From Epiperipatus broadwayi (taxonomy: Eukaryota; Onychophora; Udeonychophora; Euonychophora; Peripatidae), in NCBI GenBank assembly GCA_028023455.1, contig JAQFVV010000023.1, forward strand, positions 2,473,501 through 2,537,500: DNA of 64,000 nucleotides, read 5' to 3'. The number at the start of each line of letters is the position of its first letter. Position 1 is the first letter of the stretch. The notes below the pieces were generated by a model. It ran no database searches, was not told the origin of the DNA, and was given only the letters and a program-made list of their open reading frames with translations. Made by a program: the position numbers and the translations under genes. Shown here one piece after another: positions 62,401 through 64,000 of the stretch.

Positions 62401-64000
62401 CAATGTTAAAGTATTCAAATTCATCAATTTTTAGAAATTTGTAACCTGGCTGTATATTCAAGCTTAAAAGCTATATGAGCATGCTGGTGTACAATATTAT
62501 ATTTTGTATGAAATTTTTTGTTGATTTTGTCATATTTAGGTAGAATTAGCTAAATTATACTGAACTGCAATGTTAAAGTATTCAAATTCATCAATTTTTA
62601 GAAATTTGTAACCTGGCTGTATATTCAAGCTTAAAAGCTATATGAGCATGCTGGTGTACAATATTATATTTTGTATGAATTTTTTTGTTGATTTTGTCAT
62701 ATTTAGGTAGAATTAGCTAAATTATACTGAAATGCAATGTTAAAGTATTCAAATTCATCAATTTTTAGAAATTTGTAACCTGGCTGTATATTCAAGCTTA
62801 AAAAGCTATATGAGCATGCTGGTGTACAATATTATATTTTGTATGAATTTTTTCGTTGATTTTGTCATATTTAGATAGAATTAGCTAAATTATACTGAAC
62901 TGCAATGTTAAAGTATTCAAATTCATCAATTTTTAGAAATTTGTAACCTGGCTGTATATTCAAGCTTAAAAAGCTATATGAGCATGCTGGTGTACAATAT
63001 TATATTTTGTATGAAATTTTTCGTTGATTTTGTCATATTTAGGTAGAATTCGCTAATTTATACTGAACTACAATGTTAAAGTATTCAAAATCATCAATTT
63101 TTAGATATTTGTAACCTGGCTGTATATTCAAGCTTAAAAAGCTATATGAGCATGCTGGTGTACAATATTATATTTTGTATAAATTTTTTCGTTGATTTTG
63201 TCATATTTAGGTAGAATTAGCTAAATTATACTGAACTGCAATGTTAAAGTATTCAAATTCATCAATTTTTAGAAATTTGTAACCTGGCTGTATATTCAAG
63301 CTTAAAAAGCTATATGAGCATGCTGGTGTACAATATTATATTTTGTATGAATTTTTTCGTTGATTTTGTCATATTTAGGTAGAATTAGCTAAATTATACT
63401 GAACTGCAATGTTAAAGTATTCAAATTCATCAATTTTTAGAAATTTGTAACCTGGCTGTATATTCAAGCTTAAAAAGCTATATGAGCATGCTGGTGTACA
63501 ATATTATATTTTGTATGAATTTTTTCGTTGATTTTGTCATATTTAGGTAGAATTAGCTAAATTATACTGAACTGCAATGTTAAAGTATTCAAATTCATCA
63601 ATTTTTAGAAATTTGTAACCTGGCTGTATATTCAAGCTTAAAACGCTATATGCGCATGCTGGTGTACAATATTATATTTTGTATAAATTTTTTCGCTGAT
63701 TTTGTCATATTTAGGTAGAATTAGCTAAATTATACTGAACTGCAATGTTAAAGTATTCAAATTCATCAATTTTTAGAAATTTGTAACCTGGCTGTATATT
63801 CAAGCTTAAAACGCTATATGAGCATGCTGGTGTACAATATTATATTTTGTATGAATTTTTTCGCTGATTTTGTCATATTTAGGTAGAATTAGCTAAATTA
63901 TACTGAACTGCAATGTTAAAGTATTCAAATTCATCAATTTTTAGAAATTTGTAACCTGGCTGTATATTCAAGCTTAAAACGCTATATGAGCATGCTGGTG
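53423..64000. repeat. 168-bp satellite DNA array, about 63 monomers to the window end
   Basis: Successive GCATGCTGGTGTACAATATT landmarks are spaced 167-168 bp (for example 53,748, 53,916, 54,084, 54,252). All monomers are head to tail. Each monomer contains short palindromes (AGCATGCT, TTAGCTAA, and AGCTT-AAA-AAGCT) and several A and T runs. Variants are mostly single-base, with a few diagnostic combinations that recur in the same order far apart. There is no ORF. The monomer length is close to one nucleosome repeat, as in many centromeric or pericentromeric satellites; that location is inference. Confidence 0.97.

Noticed and set aside
53423-64000. CRISPR array
   Set aside because: The 168-bp units are contiguous and near-identical over their whole length; there are no unique spacers, and the context is eukaryotic.
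53423-64000. CENP-B box in the satellite
   Set aside because: TTTTCGTTGATTTTG shares only TTCG with the box and lacks the CGGG half.

Overview
This window looks like a gene-poor, very AT-rich piece of an animal (metazoan) nuclear genome. I see no host protein-coding gene, rRNA or canonical tRNA that I can support. The evidence for a eukaryote is the content: LTR retrotransposons with tRNA primer-binding sites and polypurine tracts, LINE reverse transcriptase remnants, tRNA-derived SINEs with poly(A) tails and target-site duplications, MITEs, long microsatellites and a satellite array. I cannot place the phylum from the sequence alone.

Layout. Positions 1-11,833 hold two adjacent gag-only LTR retrotransposons on the minus strand. 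Element A is cut by the window edge, with its right LTR at 2,183-3,754. Element B is complete (3,771-11,807) and was inserted into the (AT)n tract that abuts A. Positions 11,834-44,629 are AT-rich filler carrying a degenerate L1/Tx1-like LINE (15.07-17.18 kb) with an 88-unit (TAA)n tail, a 271-bp PIF/Harbinger-type MITE, four copies of a roughly 100-bp tRNA-Val-like SINE, other tRNA-like SINEs, other inverted-repeat elements, a solo LTR (D, 30,292-31,912) also sitting in (AT)n, an inverted pair of Penelope-like GIY-YIG remnants around a long (AT)n core, and a 740-bp (TATC)n tract. Positions 44,630-52,922 hold a third gag-only element, C, on the plus strand with 3.4-kb LTRs. Its right LTR runs into a 500-N assembly gap. 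From 53,423 to the window end there is a 168-bp satellite, about 63 copies.

The most interesting signal is a shared plan across A, B, C and the solo LTR D. The LTRs are very long (about 1.6 to 3.4 kb). Each begins with TG followed at once by a terminal hairpin (arms such as TGAGCTGG/CCAGCTCA or TGTGCCAA/TTGGCACA). A TATA box lies about 540-730 bp into the LTR. In B, C and D the LTR ends in CTGGT(G)ACA. The three internal regions are short (1.2-2.8 kb) and hold only a coiled-coil plus Retrotrans_gag-like protein, with no protease, RT, RNase H or integrase. A, B and D lie in (AT)n microsatellites. This fits a family of non-autonomous, gag-only LTR retrotransposons that would need Pol supplied in trans. 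All three gag genes carry frame breaks near A-runs. In C the break is exactly an A AAA AAA heptamer abutting a TGA stop, so programmed -1 frameshifting has to be weighed against decay or assembly error.
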